From Aquirhabdus sp. (GTDB lineage Bacteria > Pseudomonadota > Gammaproteobacteria > Pseudomonadales > Moraxellaceae): a DNA stretch of 8,403 nt. The stretch lies in assembly GCA_030149815.1 (NCBI GenBank), contig JASLHI010000029.1, positions 1 through 8,403 on the forward strand. The letters are read 5' to 3'. The notes under the pieces were generated by a model. The model ran no database searches and had not been told where the DNA came from. It saw only the letters and a program-made list of their open reading frames with translations. Both the position numbers and the translations under genes were made by a program. This document shows positions 1 through 6,357 of this stretch, piece after piece (the stretch's first letter is position 1; the number at the start of each line of letters is the position of its first letter).

Positions 1-52
1 ATGCGAAACAAGAAGACGGCCATCAATTGATGGTCTTTTTCTTGTTTCGCAT
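1..52. terminator. Intrinsic terminator hairpin, probably bidirectional
   Basis: Bases 1-14 and 39-52 are perfect 14-bp reverse complements (ATGCGAAACAAGAA / TTCTTGTTTCGCAT). Inside them lies a second palindrome, CCATCAATTGATGG, at 20-33. On the plus strand the inner hairpin is followed by TCTTTTTCTTGTTT, a typical U-rich tail. On the minus strand it is followed by a weaker TCTTCTTGTTT tail. It lies 18 bp past the purA stop codon, so it should end the hisZ-purA transcript, and it may also end a convergent gene to the left of the window. The left arm touches the window edge and could extend further. Confidence 0.8.
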
Positions 53-69
53 TGATTCTAAAAAATCAA

Positions 70-1383
70 TTACTCAAACGGATGACGCAGTACGATTGTT
101 TGTTCGCGATCTGGACCTGTTGAAATAATATCAACTGGGCAGCCGACTAGCTCTTCAATACGCTTGATATAAGCACGAGCATTAGCTGGAAGTTGTTCCA
201 GTGTCGTTGCACCAATCGTTGATTCTGACCAACCAGGCATTGTTTCGTAGATCGGTTTTACATTTTCAAATGCTGTCGCATCAGATGAACCGATACAACC
301 ACAATCAGTCGCTTCGTAACGGACACAAATTTCGATTTCATCCAAACCATCCAACACGTCAAGCTTGGTCAAGCAAATACCACTGATTGAGTTCAACTCA
401 ACTGCGCGACGCAGCGCAACAGTATCAAACCAACCACAACGGCGTTGGCGACCCGTTGTTGCACCAAACTCATGACCGATCGTGCCGAGGTGTTTACCAA
501 TTGCACTACCAGTATCATTGCTTGCATCGTAAGGCAATTCAGTTGGGAATGGGCCCGCGCCGACACGTGTAGTGTAGGCTTTAGTGATACCCAAAACATA
601 ATCTAAATACAGTGGGCCAAAGCCAGAACCTGTGCTGACGCCGCCTGCAGTCGTGTTGCTGCTGGTGACGTAAGGGTAGGTACCGTGATCGATATCGAGT
701 AATGAACCTTGTGCACCTTCAAACATCAAGGATTTACCTGCACGACGATAATCATGCAGTGTCTCGGTTACATCGCAAACGAGTGGGCGAATGATTTTTG
801 CCCACTCACGTGCTTGTTCTAAGGTTTTTTCATAGCTAACTGCTTCAACGCCGTAGTATTGAGTCAGACGGAAGTTATGGTATTCCATGATTTCGCGTAA
901 GCGTTCAGCAAAATCAGTATCGCGAATGAGATCCGCTAGACGCAAGCCACGACGTGCAATTTTGTCTTCGTATGCAGGACCAATGCCGCGACCAGTCGTA
1001 CCAATTTTCGATGCACCGCGACGAATTTCACGTGCCTGATCGAGTGCGACATGGTAAGGCAGAATCAATGGGCAGTTTGGTGAAACGCGTAGACGTTCAC
1101 GAACAGGAACACCTTTTTCTTCCAGCACTTTCATTTCTTTAATCAGCGCGTCAGGTGCAAGCACAACGCCGTTGCCGATTAAGCACAGTACGTTTTCACG
1201 CAAAATGCCTGATGGAATCAAATGGAGAACGGTTTTTACACCACCGACGACGAGTGTATGACCCGCATTATGACCGCCTTGAAAACGAACAACTGCGGCA
1301 GCTTGATCGGTGAGTAAATCCACGATCTTACCTTTGCCTTCATCGCCCCATTGCGTGCCTAGTACGACAACATTCTTACTCAT
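70..1383 (-). CDS. purA: Adenylosuccinate synthetase PurA
   Basis: Catalyses the GTP-dependent joining of IMP and aspartate to adenylosuccinate, the first committed step from IMP to AMP, in the cytoplasm. The 437-residue product is full length for the family (E. coli about 432). Visible signatures: the P-loop-like GTQWGDEGKGK at residues 9-19 with the catalytic Asp14, FQGGHNAGHT with His42, IGTTGRGIGPAYEDK at 127-141, FEGAQGSLLDIDHGTYPYVTSSNTT at 221-245, the substrate loop GATTGRQR at 307-314, and the guanine-binding TKLD at 339-342. An in-frame ATG at 1398 would add five residues (MGISS). I prefer 1383 because homologues start MSKNVVVLG, GGGA precedes it at suitable spacing, and 1398 has no Shine-Dalgarno sequence. 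It lies 57 bp downstream of hisZ with no terminator between, so co-transcription is likely. Confidence 0.97.
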   Translation of the reverse strand: MSKNVVVLGTQWGDEGKGKIVDLLTDQAAAVVRFQGGHNAGHTLVVGGVKTVLHLIPSGILRENVLCLIGNGVVLAPDALIKEMKVLEEKGVPVRERLRVSPNCPLILPYHVALDQAREIRRGASKIGTTGRGIGPAYEDKIARRGLRLADLIRDTDFAERLREIMEYHNFRLTQYYGVEAVSYEKTLEQAREWAKIIRPLVCDVTETLHDYRRAGKSLMFEGAQGSLLDIDHGTYPYVTSSNTTAGGVSTGSGFGPLYLDYVLGITKAYTTRVGAGPFPTELPYDASNDTGSAIGKHLGTIGHEFGATTGRQRRCGWFDTVALRRAVELNSISGICLTKLDVLDGLDEIEICVRYEATDCGCIGSSDATAFENVKPIYETMPGWSESTIGATTLEQLPANARAYIKRIEELVGCPVDIISTGPDREQTIVLRHPFE

Positions 1384-1440
1384 ACTACTGATTCCCATTG
1401 ATTTTACATTAACTTTAAAACGGTTTTTTTGCCCTTAATA

Positions 1441-2637
1441 TCAAAGTGCTGTGATTTTCCAGCCGCTTTGATCTTTGACAAAAGTATGTGTTGCGTATTG
1501 ATTGACTTCAAGTGCATCAAGTTTTTCACTCGCGCTGAGAGCCTGAACTACGACATGCCCATCTGCTCTTGCTATTGCAATTGCTGATACTAAATCAGCA
1601 TCTCGACCTGCAGGCGCTACAATAATTTTTTGTACATCTTCAGGTAAATATCCTGTCAATGTATACAAATCACAGCTAAAACCTGTGGCTGGACGTGCGC
1701 GACCAAACGCTTGGCCAACACCATCATAGCGTCCACCCTTAGCAAGCGGCGCTGCAAAATTTGGTGCGTAAACTGCAAAAACTAAACCCGTGTGGTAATG
1801 ATAACCACGCAATTCAGTTGCATCGACACCGACATTAATGTCTGGCCAATGTGTTTGAACATGAGCGAGTGCAGCTGCGAGTTGATCGAGTGCACTCAAT
1901 ACATCTGTATGCAATTTTGCTTGTGTCGATAATTGTTCAGTTAGTGCTGAGATATCATGTCCCAGACGACCTAAAACAAGAAAATCCTGACCATGTGGCA
2001 GATCTTGGCAAAACTCTTTGAGTTCAGGAATTGATTTGCGTTGATAGATATCAAACAAAATTTGTTCTTGTTCACTGCTTAAGCCCGTCGCAACAGCGAG
2101 GGCACGAAATACTGCAACATGACCTAAATCTAGGTGTAGTTTTTCGGTTAGTCCAGCTTCGGCAAGTACCGTGAGCATGAGATCAATCATCTCAAGATCA
2201 GCTTCGATCCCCGCATGACCAAATAATTCGGCACCAATCTGTAACGGTGTACGTGAGGCTGATAATCCTTGTGGACGAGTATGCAGTACTGTCGCCGCGT
2301 AGCAATAACGCGAGACACCATCAGTTGGATTGACATGTGCATCAATACGTGCAACTTGCGGTGTAATGTCAGCGCGAACACCCATCAGTCGACCAGTCAA
2401 CTGATCAATTAGTTTAAACGTCACTAAATCAAGATCATGGTTGTTGATACCAGCATTCACATCGTTGCTGGTTAAGAGAGATTCAACATATTCGATAAAC
2501 GGCGTGTACACCAATGCGTAGCCACGTGAGGCTAGAGTATTCAATAAACGCTGACGCAATGATTCTATTCTGCGAGCCTGTATTGGCAAAATATCTGCAA
2601 CGCCATCAGGCAACAACCAAGTTTCTGCAACTGGCAT
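1441..2637 (-). CDS. hisZ: ATP phosphoribosyltransferase regulatory subunit HisZ
   Basis: HisZ is a paralogue of histidyl-tRNA synthetase without tRNA-charging activity. It binds the short form of HisG and is needed for the first step of histidine synthesis and its feedback inhibition by histidine. The 398-residue product has the class II synthetase core: WLLPDGVADILP at residues 7-18, YTPFIEY at 44-50, a motif 2 region VRADITPQVAR at 87-97, the HisRS-like RGYHYHTG at 277-284, and a degenerate motif 3 GGRYDGVGQAFG...ATGFSCDL at 301-323. The C-terminal anticodon-binding domain of true HisRS is absent, which separates it from hisS. The start at 2637 has GGGAC about 7 bases upstream; the alternative ATG at 2649 adds MGLV and has no ribosome binding site. 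A short insertion around residues 58-67 (NDVNAGINNH) looks lineage specific. hisZ followed by purA is a conserved gammaproteobacterial order. Confidence 0.95.
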   Translation of the reverse strand: MPVAETWLLPDGVADILPIQARRIESLRQRLLNTLASRGYALVYTPFIEYVESLLTSNDVNAGINNHDLDLVTFKLIDQLTGRLMGVRADITPQVARIDAHVNPTDGVSRYCYAATVLHTRPQGLSASRTPLQIGAELFGHAGIEADLEMIDLMLTVLAEAGLTEKLHLDLGHVAVFRALAVATGLSSEQEQILFDIYQRKSIPELKEFCQDLPHGQDFLVLGRLGHDISALTEQLSTQAKLHTDVLSALDQLAAALAHVQTHWPDINVGVDATELRGYHYHTGLVFAVYAPNFAAPLAKGGRYDGVGQAFGRARPATGFSCDLYTLTGYLPEDVQKIIVAPAGRDADLVSAIAIARADGHVVVQALSASEKLDALEVNQYATHTFVKDQSGWKITAL

Positions 2638-2657
2638 GACAAGTCCCATGCAAATGA

Positions 2658-2719
2658 AATCAAAATATGTGTTTTGATTAACAACATACGGTAAATCAAG
2701 AGATTGACTTGAAAATCAA
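2658..2719 (-). repeat. Four spaced TTGATT/AATCAA boxes in the hisZ leader
   Basis: On the plus strand AATCAA begins at 2658, 2694 and 2714, and its complement TTGATT begins at 2674. The last three are exactly 20 bp apart, close to two helical turns. The first two boxes form a perfect 8-bp dyad, AATCAAAA-N6-TTTTGATT (2658-2679), ending 21 bp before the hisZ start. The box at 2714 overlaps a second dyad, GATTGA (2702-2707) / TCAATC (2716-2721). These could be operator half-sites or 5'-leader hairpins. No known regulator is assigned, and AT-rich sequence makes chance copies possible. Confidence 0.4.
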
Positions 2720-2726
2720 TCAGGCG

Positions 2727-2751
2727 TAAAAAAATCGGGAGACGTCCCGAT
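2727..2751 (-). terminator. Intrinsic terminator or attenuator in the hisZ-purA leader
   Basis: On the minus strand a perfect 7-bp stem ATCGGGA / TCCCGAT with the loop CGTC (plus 2734-2751) is followed directly by seven T residues (plus 2727-2733 are all A). This is a textbook intrinsic terminator reading toward hisZ. It sits 90 bp before the hisZ start and only a few bases after a candidate extended -10 promoter. Since yccA already has its own terminator at 2828-2860, this one more likely controls entry into hisZ-purA. Confidence 0.72.
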
Positions 2752-2759
2752 GTCGGCAT

Positions 2760-2768
2760 ATTCTAACA
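2760..2768 (-). promoter_or_regulatory. Candidate extended -10 promoter of hisZ-purA
   Basis: Reading the minus strand, TGTTAGAAT matches the extended -10 form TGnTAnAAT. There is no good -35 hexamer 16-18 bp upstream, which extended -10 promoters tolerate. The predicted start point is near 2753, almost at the base of the terminator hairpin at 2727-2751. I saw no better promoter between that hairpin and hisZ. Confidence 0.4.
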
Positions 2769-2827
2769 CGGGTAAATGTCTTGATGCAGCTTTTAGCTGA
2801 TAAAACTTATGACAAATGTCACCCAAT

Positions 2828-2860
2828 AAAAAAGCTTCTGATTAAATCGGAAGCTTTTTT
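2828..2860. terminator. Strong terminator hairpin after the Bax inhibitor gene
   Basis: AAAAAAGCTTC (2828-2838) and GAAGCTTTTTT (2850-2860) are perfect reverse complements. The inner bases extend the stem to 15 pairs with one T-G pair and a TAA loop. Runs of six A and six T flank it, so it can work in both directions. It lies 28 bp beyond the stop codon of the minus-strand Bax inhibitor gene and should end that transcript, separating it from hisZ-purA. Confidence 0.9.
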
Positions 2861-2888
2861 GTAAATAACGAGGTTTAACGCTGACACA

Positions 2889-3626
2889 TTAATTGCGCAG
2901 CGAACTCAGTAAGCGTAGGAATGAAATATACATCCAGACCAATGTTGCTAAGAGCGCAGTGGCACAGAACCATTCCATATACTTTGGTGCGCCCATTTGA
3001 GCACAGCGCTCAATCAAATCAAAATCCAAGATTAAATTGAGTGAAGCGATAATAGCAACAAATGCCGCAAAGCCAATCGCTAATACACCTGTCTGTTCAA
3101 ATAGACCTGGAATAGTTGATTTAAATGCAAGTTGCATAATCATTTGCACAACAAAAATCAATGCAATTGCGATAGTTGCAGAAATCACGATGGATTTAAA
3201 CTTTTCAGTTGCACGAATGATCCCTGCACGATACAACGCAAATAAGCTGATCGTTGTAACAAATGTCGCAAGGAGCGCGCTCGCAGGTACACCAGGGTAG
3301 CGAGTTTCATACATTGCAGATACACCGCCTAAAAACAACCCTTCAAATACTGCGTATGGAACTGCTAATGTTGAACTTGTCGTTGGCTTGAAGGTCATGA
3401 TTAAAACCAGAACTAGGCCTGCAACAGCACCAGCAATCGCACCTAGTGGTGCAGGATTGCCAACCCCTTGATGCATTAAAGCAATTGAATAAGCATAAAA
3501 TGCGATTGCAATCACCGCAGCGACAATCGTAAGAATCATCGATTTATTGACTGCACCTGCGACCGACATAGGTTGACTTGTCGGTACAAATTCTGCGCGA
3601 CGTAGCATTGGATTGTCACTTTGCAT
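2889..3626 (-). CDS. Bax inhibitor-1/YccA family integral membrane protein
   Basis: Predicted inner-membrane protein of 245 residues with seven hydrophobic segments at about 27-49, 58-78, 86-105, 113-133, 144-166, 177-201 and 218-240. The N-terminal SDNPMLRRAEF and the C-terminal block DFDLIERCAQMGAPKYMEWF followed by LVWMYISFLRLL are typical of the Bax inhibitor-1-like branch I associate with Pfam PF12811, rather than of E. coli YccA itself (PF01027). The acidic residues D201 and D203 near the last helix fall where BI-1 proteins carry the aspartates linked to pH-sensitive calcium leak in B. subtilis YetJ; the equivalence is my inference. The physiological role in this branch is not established. 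The ATG at 3626 is well supported by AGGGGAT seven to eight bases upstream. It is transcribed alone: divergent from nadK and closed by the terminator at 2828-2860. Confidence 0.93.
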   Translation of the reverse strand: MQSDNPMLRRAEFVPTSQPMSVAGAVNKSMILTIVAAVIAIAFYAYSIALMHQGVGNPAPLGAIAGAVAGLVLVLIMTFKPTTSSTLAVPYAVFEGLFLGGVSAMYETRYPGVPASALLATFVTTISLFALYRAGIIRATEKFKSIVISATIAIALIFVVQMIMQLAFKSTIPGLFEQTGVLAIGFAAFVAIIASLNLILDFDLIERCAQMGAPKYMEWFCATALLATLVWMYISFLRLLSSLRN

Positions 3627-3676
3627 AAAAATCCCCTGTTTTTAAATATTGATAGCGATTATTGATAAACGTTCCT

Positions 3677-3705
3677 ATTAAACTGTGTTCTATTGTGACG
3701 TGCAA
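3677..3705 (-). promoter_or_regulatory. Candidate sigma-70 promoter of the Bax inhibitor gene
   Basis: On the minus strand TTGCAC (plus 3700-3705), a 17-bp spacer and TTTAAT (plus 3677-3682) form a plausible promoter. The -10 hexamer matches 5 of 6 consensus bases, while the -35 keeps only TTG. Transcription would start near 3670, giving a leader of about 44 bases that includes the AGGGGAT ribosome binding site. Confidence 0.45.
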
Positions 3706-3829
3706 TGCGAGTTTTAATGGAAAATGGTAACGATGAGCGGTCAAAATAATAAACGACCGAGCAGGTCTCTGTCATATTTAACATTTAATGTTATGCTTCA
3801 CCTTAGAATACATTGGAGTACTGAGGATT

Positions 3830-4759
3830 TTGAAATCAGTCAGGCAAAACGCTAAAAGCGTCGCCGTTAAAAGCCAACATTTTCGTAATATTGGGTTGAT
3901 GGGTCGTCCCGGCAAGACTTCTGTTGTGGATACCTTACATTTGATCCATGATCATATTGTTGCTTGCGGTCTGAATCCTATTTTTGATGAAGCGACTGCA
4001 GAGTTGGCTCAGATGCCAGCGGTTCAGGTGGTTTCTCGTGCGCTGTTGGGTGAGGTTTGTGATTTAGTGATTGTCGTCGGTGGTGATGGCTCTTTATTGC
4101 ATGCAGCTCGGGTGTTGGCGCGTTATCAAACGCCAGTTCTTGGCGTAAATCGCGGTCGTTTGGGTTTTTTGGCCGATGTATCACCAGATGGTGTGATTGA
4201 AAAGCTGAATCATGTACTTAAAGGTGAGTTTACGCTGGATAAGCGATTCCTTTTACACATGGAAATTCGTACAGAAGGTCGTGTGACACATGAAGCGGTG
4301 GCATTGAATGATATCGTATTACATGCTGGTAAATCGGTGCATATGATTGATTTCGAATTAAGTATCGATGGTCATTTTGTCTATAGACAGCATAGTGATG
4401 GATTAATTATCGCTACGCCAACAGGATCTACAGCATACGCTTTATCTGCTGGAGGTCCAATCATGCATCCCTCAATGCTGGGTATTGTGCTTGCGCCAAT
4501 GCATCCTCATACGCTATCTAGTCGCCCAATTGTGGTTGCTAGTGAATGTGAAATTAAAATCAATATTAAAGGCACACGAGTTCGCCCAATGGTGAGTGCG
4601 GATGGTCAATCTAGCGTGACGCTGGATGAAGGGGACTGGCTCTATATTCGTAAGCATCCCTTTAAATTAAATTTGCTGCATCCTCCCGGTTATGATTTTT
4701 ATGCTGCTTGTCGGACTAAACTTGGCTGGAGTCATTATAAAGAAAGCAGCGATGAATAA
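3830..4759 (+). CDS. nadK: NAD kinase NadK (probable TTG start)
   Basis: ATP-dependent phosphorylation of NAD+ to NADP+ in the cytoplasm, the only route to NADP. With the TTG start the product has 309 residues, close to the 290-305 usual in gammaproteobacteria. Signatures: GLMGRPGK at 22-29, the GGDGS nucleotide motif at 84-88 with catalytic Asp86, NRGRLGFL at 107-114, the ND of LNDIVLHAGKS at 160-161, the conserved DGLIIATPTGSTAYALSAGG at 190-209, and HPHTLSSRP at 225-233. An ATG at 3788 would add 14 residues (MLCFTLEYIGVLRI) that do not resemble the family and has no Shine-Dalgarno sequence. TTG at 3830 has GGAG 11 bases upstream (and GAGGA closer in), and yields an N-terminus KSVRQ like that of relatives. 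The start remains the least certain part. A DUF1315 gene follows after 31 bp, probably in the same transcript. Confidence 0.95.
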   Translation: MKSVRQNAKSVAVKSQHFRNIGLMGRPGKTSVVDTLHLIHDHIVACGLNPIFDEATAELAQMPAVQVVSRALLGEVCDLVIVVGGDGSLLHAARVLARYQTPVLGVNRGRLGFLADVSPDGVIEKLNHVLKGEFTLDKRFLLHMEIRTEGRVTHEAVALNDIVLHAGKSVHMIDFELSIDGHFVYRQHSDGLIIATPTGSTAYALSAGGPIMHPSMLGIVLAPMHPHTLSSRPIVVASECEIKINIKGTRVRPMVSADGQSSVTLDEGDWLYIRKHPFKLNLLHPPGYDFYAACRTKLGWSHYKESSDE

Positions 4760-4790
4760 CCTTTGATACAGTTGTCATGAGTAAAACGAT

Positions 4791-5078
4791 ATGAGTAATG
4801 ATGCAATGAATCCTGAAGCAGTTCTGGCAGCGTTGACACCTGAGATTGTAGATCGCCTGCGTACTGCAGTTGAAATTGGTAAATGGCCCAACGGTGATCG
4901 CATAACGCCAGAACAGCGCGAAACATCTATGCAAGCCGTTTTGATCTGGGAAATGAAGTATTTACCTGAAAATCAGCGCACTGGGTATATTGATAAAGGT
5001 AAAAAAGAAGGCGAGGCTTGTGATACTGATCATCCTCACAGCCATGCAGATGAAGAAAAACCTTTGCGACTCGTTTAA
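4791..5078 (+). CDS. yeaC: YeaC-like DUF1315 family protein
   Basis: A 95-residue soluble protein of unknown function. Residues 10-60 match the DUF1315 core seen in E. coli YeaC: LTPEIVDRLRTAVEIGKWPNG followed by ITPEQRETSMQAVLIWEMKYL. There is no signal peptide or membrane segment. After residue 75 the tail is rich in possible metal ligands (Cys77, Asp78, Asp80, His81, His83, His85, Asp87), in the pattern CDTDHPHSHADEE. The ATG at 4791 has no strong Shine-Dalgarno sequence. The in-frame ATG at 4806 is no better, and the distance from nadK (31 bp) suggests translation from the nadK message. The link to nadK may be only positional; I do not infer a role in NAD metabolism. Confidence 0.88.
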   Translation: MSNDAMNPEAVLAALTPEIVDRLRTAVEIGKWPNGDRITPEQRETSMQAVLIWEMKYLPENQRTGYIDKGKKEGEACDTDHPHSHADEEKPLRLV

Positions 5079-5190
5079 TGTCAATTTTAACGTCAATGTA
5101 GCGATCTTGTTTTCGATGAGCTTTTCTTGACGAGTTTGAATATTGTTTGAATGTAAAGTCTCTTGAATTTTAATGTACTCATCTCAATAA

Positions 5191-5241
5191 CTAGGATACG
5201 GTTTGTTTTGCGTATTCTAGTATTAGAAACCGTTTTCTAAT
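5191..5241 (+). repeat. Two tandem inverted repeats upstream of sohB
   Basis: The first dyad is CTAGGATACG (5191-5200) / CGTATTCTAG (5211-5220), 10-bp arms with one G-T pair around a 10-base spacer. One base later comes a perfect dyad, ATTAGAAA (5222-5229) / TTTCTAAT (5234-5241), around CCGT. They end 34 bp before the sohB ATG. Neither has a T-tract, so they are not terminators. They may be operators or leader hairpins controlling sohB; no regulator is recognised. The rest of the 5079-5275 gap shows no clear promoter or terminator. Confidence 0.5.
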
Positions 5242-5275
5242 GTGCGATTGATGAATTATTACAGGACATCAAAAT

Positions 5276-6250
5276 ATGCTATTTCATACCCCAAAATTTC
5301 AATCAGAAATGCGTATTACTCATTTAAATGAACGCTTAGAGTCTCATCAGCGTTTTTTGGCGAATGCGACTTTATCTAAATCCGAACAAAAAAAATTAAC
5401 TAAGACTCAAGAAAAGAATCAAAAGATTCGGACAAAAGAGGGGAATCGAGTTTACGTTCTAGACTTTAAAGGTGATATTCAAGCCAGTGCAGTTGAGCAT
5501 TTGCGCGAAGAAATCACAGTGATCTTGTCTATGGCGCGAGCAGGTCGTGATCAGATTGTTTTACGTTTGGAAAGCCCAGGTGGTTTAGTTCATGGCTATG
5601 GTTTGGCTGCAGCACAACTGGCACGTTTGCGCGATGCTGGATTTCATCTGACAGTTTGTATTGATAAAGTCGCGGCAAGCGGCGGCTATATGATGGCGTG
5701 TATTGCACAAGAAGTGGTTGCTGCACCTTTTGCGATTGTTGGTTCAATTGGTGTTGTTGCGCAAATGCCAAATTTTCATAAATTATTACAGTCATTAAAA
5801 ATTGATTTTGATGTATATACTGCAGGGAAATATAAGCGTACGGTCACGATGTTTGGTGAGAACTCTGAAGAAGGGAAAGAGAAGTTTGAGGAGGAATTGG
5901 AGCAAACTCATCAATTGTTTAAACATTTCGTTGAAAAATATCGTCCGAACTTAGATGTTGCTGTGATTGCAACTGGTGAACATTGGTATGGTGAAGATGC
6001 GCTTAATTTGAAGCTTGTTGATCAACTACAAACCAGTGATGCGTATTTATTGTCTCTATTGCCGAAAAGTGATGTTTACTCAATCCAATCACGTCGCAAA
6101 CTGACTTTAGGTGAGAAGTTAGGTTTACAGGCTGCACAACTTGCGGGTCAAGCCAGTTTACAATGGGCACCTCTTGTTGAGCAAAAAATTCAGAATGCTT
6201 TCGCCGCACTTACGCGTCGTGCGATTGAGTTTCGAGATCCAACGCTTTAA
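5276..6250 (+). CDS. sohB: Protease SohB (S49 signal peptide peptidase family), without N-terminal anchor
   Basis: Family S49 serine protease of 324 residues related to SppA, using a Ser-Lys dyad. Visible features: VYVLDFKGDIQA at 59-70 starting the ClpP-like fold, LRLESPGGLVHGYGLAA at 96-112 (oxyanion region), nucleophile Ser135 in DKVAASGGYMMA, VGSIGVVAQMPNFHKLL at 155-171, and general base Lys187 in AGKYKRT. The 52-residue spacing of Ser135 and Lys187 equals that in B. subtilis SppA. GEHWYGEDAL at 234-243 is typical of SohB. Residues 10-56 are charged and probably helical or coiled-coil. E. coli SohB begins with a transmembrane helix, whereas here the N-terminus MLFHTPKFQSEMRITHLNERLE has none, so the protein may be cytoplasmic or peripheral. 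The ATG is supported by AGGA nine bases upstream. Substrates are unknown; E. coli sohB was found as a multicopy suppressor of degP loss. Confidence 0.94.
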   Translation: MLFHTPKFQSEMRITHLNERLESHQRFLANATLSKSEQKKLTKTQEKNQKIRTKEGNRVYVLDFKGDIQASAVEHLREEITVILSMARAGRDQIVLRLESPGGLVHGYGLAAAQLARLRDAGFHLTVCIDKVAASGGYMMACIAQEVVAAPFAIVGSIGVVAQMPNFHKLLQSLKIDFDVYTAGKYKRTVTMFGENSEEGKEKFEEELEQTHQLFKHFVEKYRPNLDVAVIATGEHWYGEDALNLKLVDQLQTSDAYLLSLLPKSDVYSIQSRRKLTLGEKLGLQAAQLAGQASLQWAPLVEQKIQNAFAALTRRAIEFRDPTL

Positions 6251-6273
6251 TTTGATTGTTACTAACAATCAAA
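6251..6273 (+). repeat. Perfect 10-bp inverted repeat just after sohB
   Basis: TTTGATTGTT (6251-6260), spacer ACT, AACAATCAAA (6264-6273): a perfect dyad that begins on the base after the sohB stop codon. It is not followed by a T-tract. It could be an mRNA 3' hairpin or an operator for nadA, whose start lies 85 bp downstream. Confidence 0.5.
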
Positions 6274-6288
6274 GAATCAAGGTTATGG

Positions 6289-6327
6289 GCTGTTTGAGCT
6301 TTTTATTAGAAGCCAAACAGCTTTTTT
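6289..6327 (+). terminator. Intrinsic terminator of sohB
   Basis: GCTGTTTG (6289-6296) pairs with CAAACAGC (6314-6321). GCTT / AAGC (6298-6301 / 6310-6313) continues the stem after a single bulged A, and six T residues follow (6322-6327). It ends the sohB transcript 30 bp before nadA. I see no consensus promoter between it and nadA, so nadA is either read through this hairpin or uses a weak promoter overlapping it. Confidence 0.87.
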
Positions 6328-6357
6328 ACATGAACTGTTAATGCAAAGAGTTATTTT

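Noticed and set aside
1384..1440. A T-run in the hisZ-purA gap as a possible terminator.
   Set aside because: On the transcribed minus strand it reads as A-rich sequence without a stem, so it does not separate the two genes.
3037..3300. An 87-codon plus-strand frame.
   Set aside because: It is fully antisense to the Bax inhibitor gene, has no family resemblance and no ribosome binding site; it reflects the codon bias of the opposite strand.
3739..3767. Three GGTC/GACC half-sites upstream of nadK, which could be read as an operator.
   Set aside because: The tetramers are too short and unevenly spaced to separate from chance; I also could not identify a convincing nadK promoter around them.
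4716..4934. Two overlapping minus-strand frames of 63-72 codons across the nadK-yeaC junction.
   Set aside because: They run antisense to two well-supported genes and have no recognisable features.
6290..6320. TGTTTG...CAAACA, resembling a NadR operator before nadA.
   Set aside because: The spacing and hexamers differ from TGTTTA-N6-TAAACA, and the arms are explained by the intrinsic terminator of sohB.
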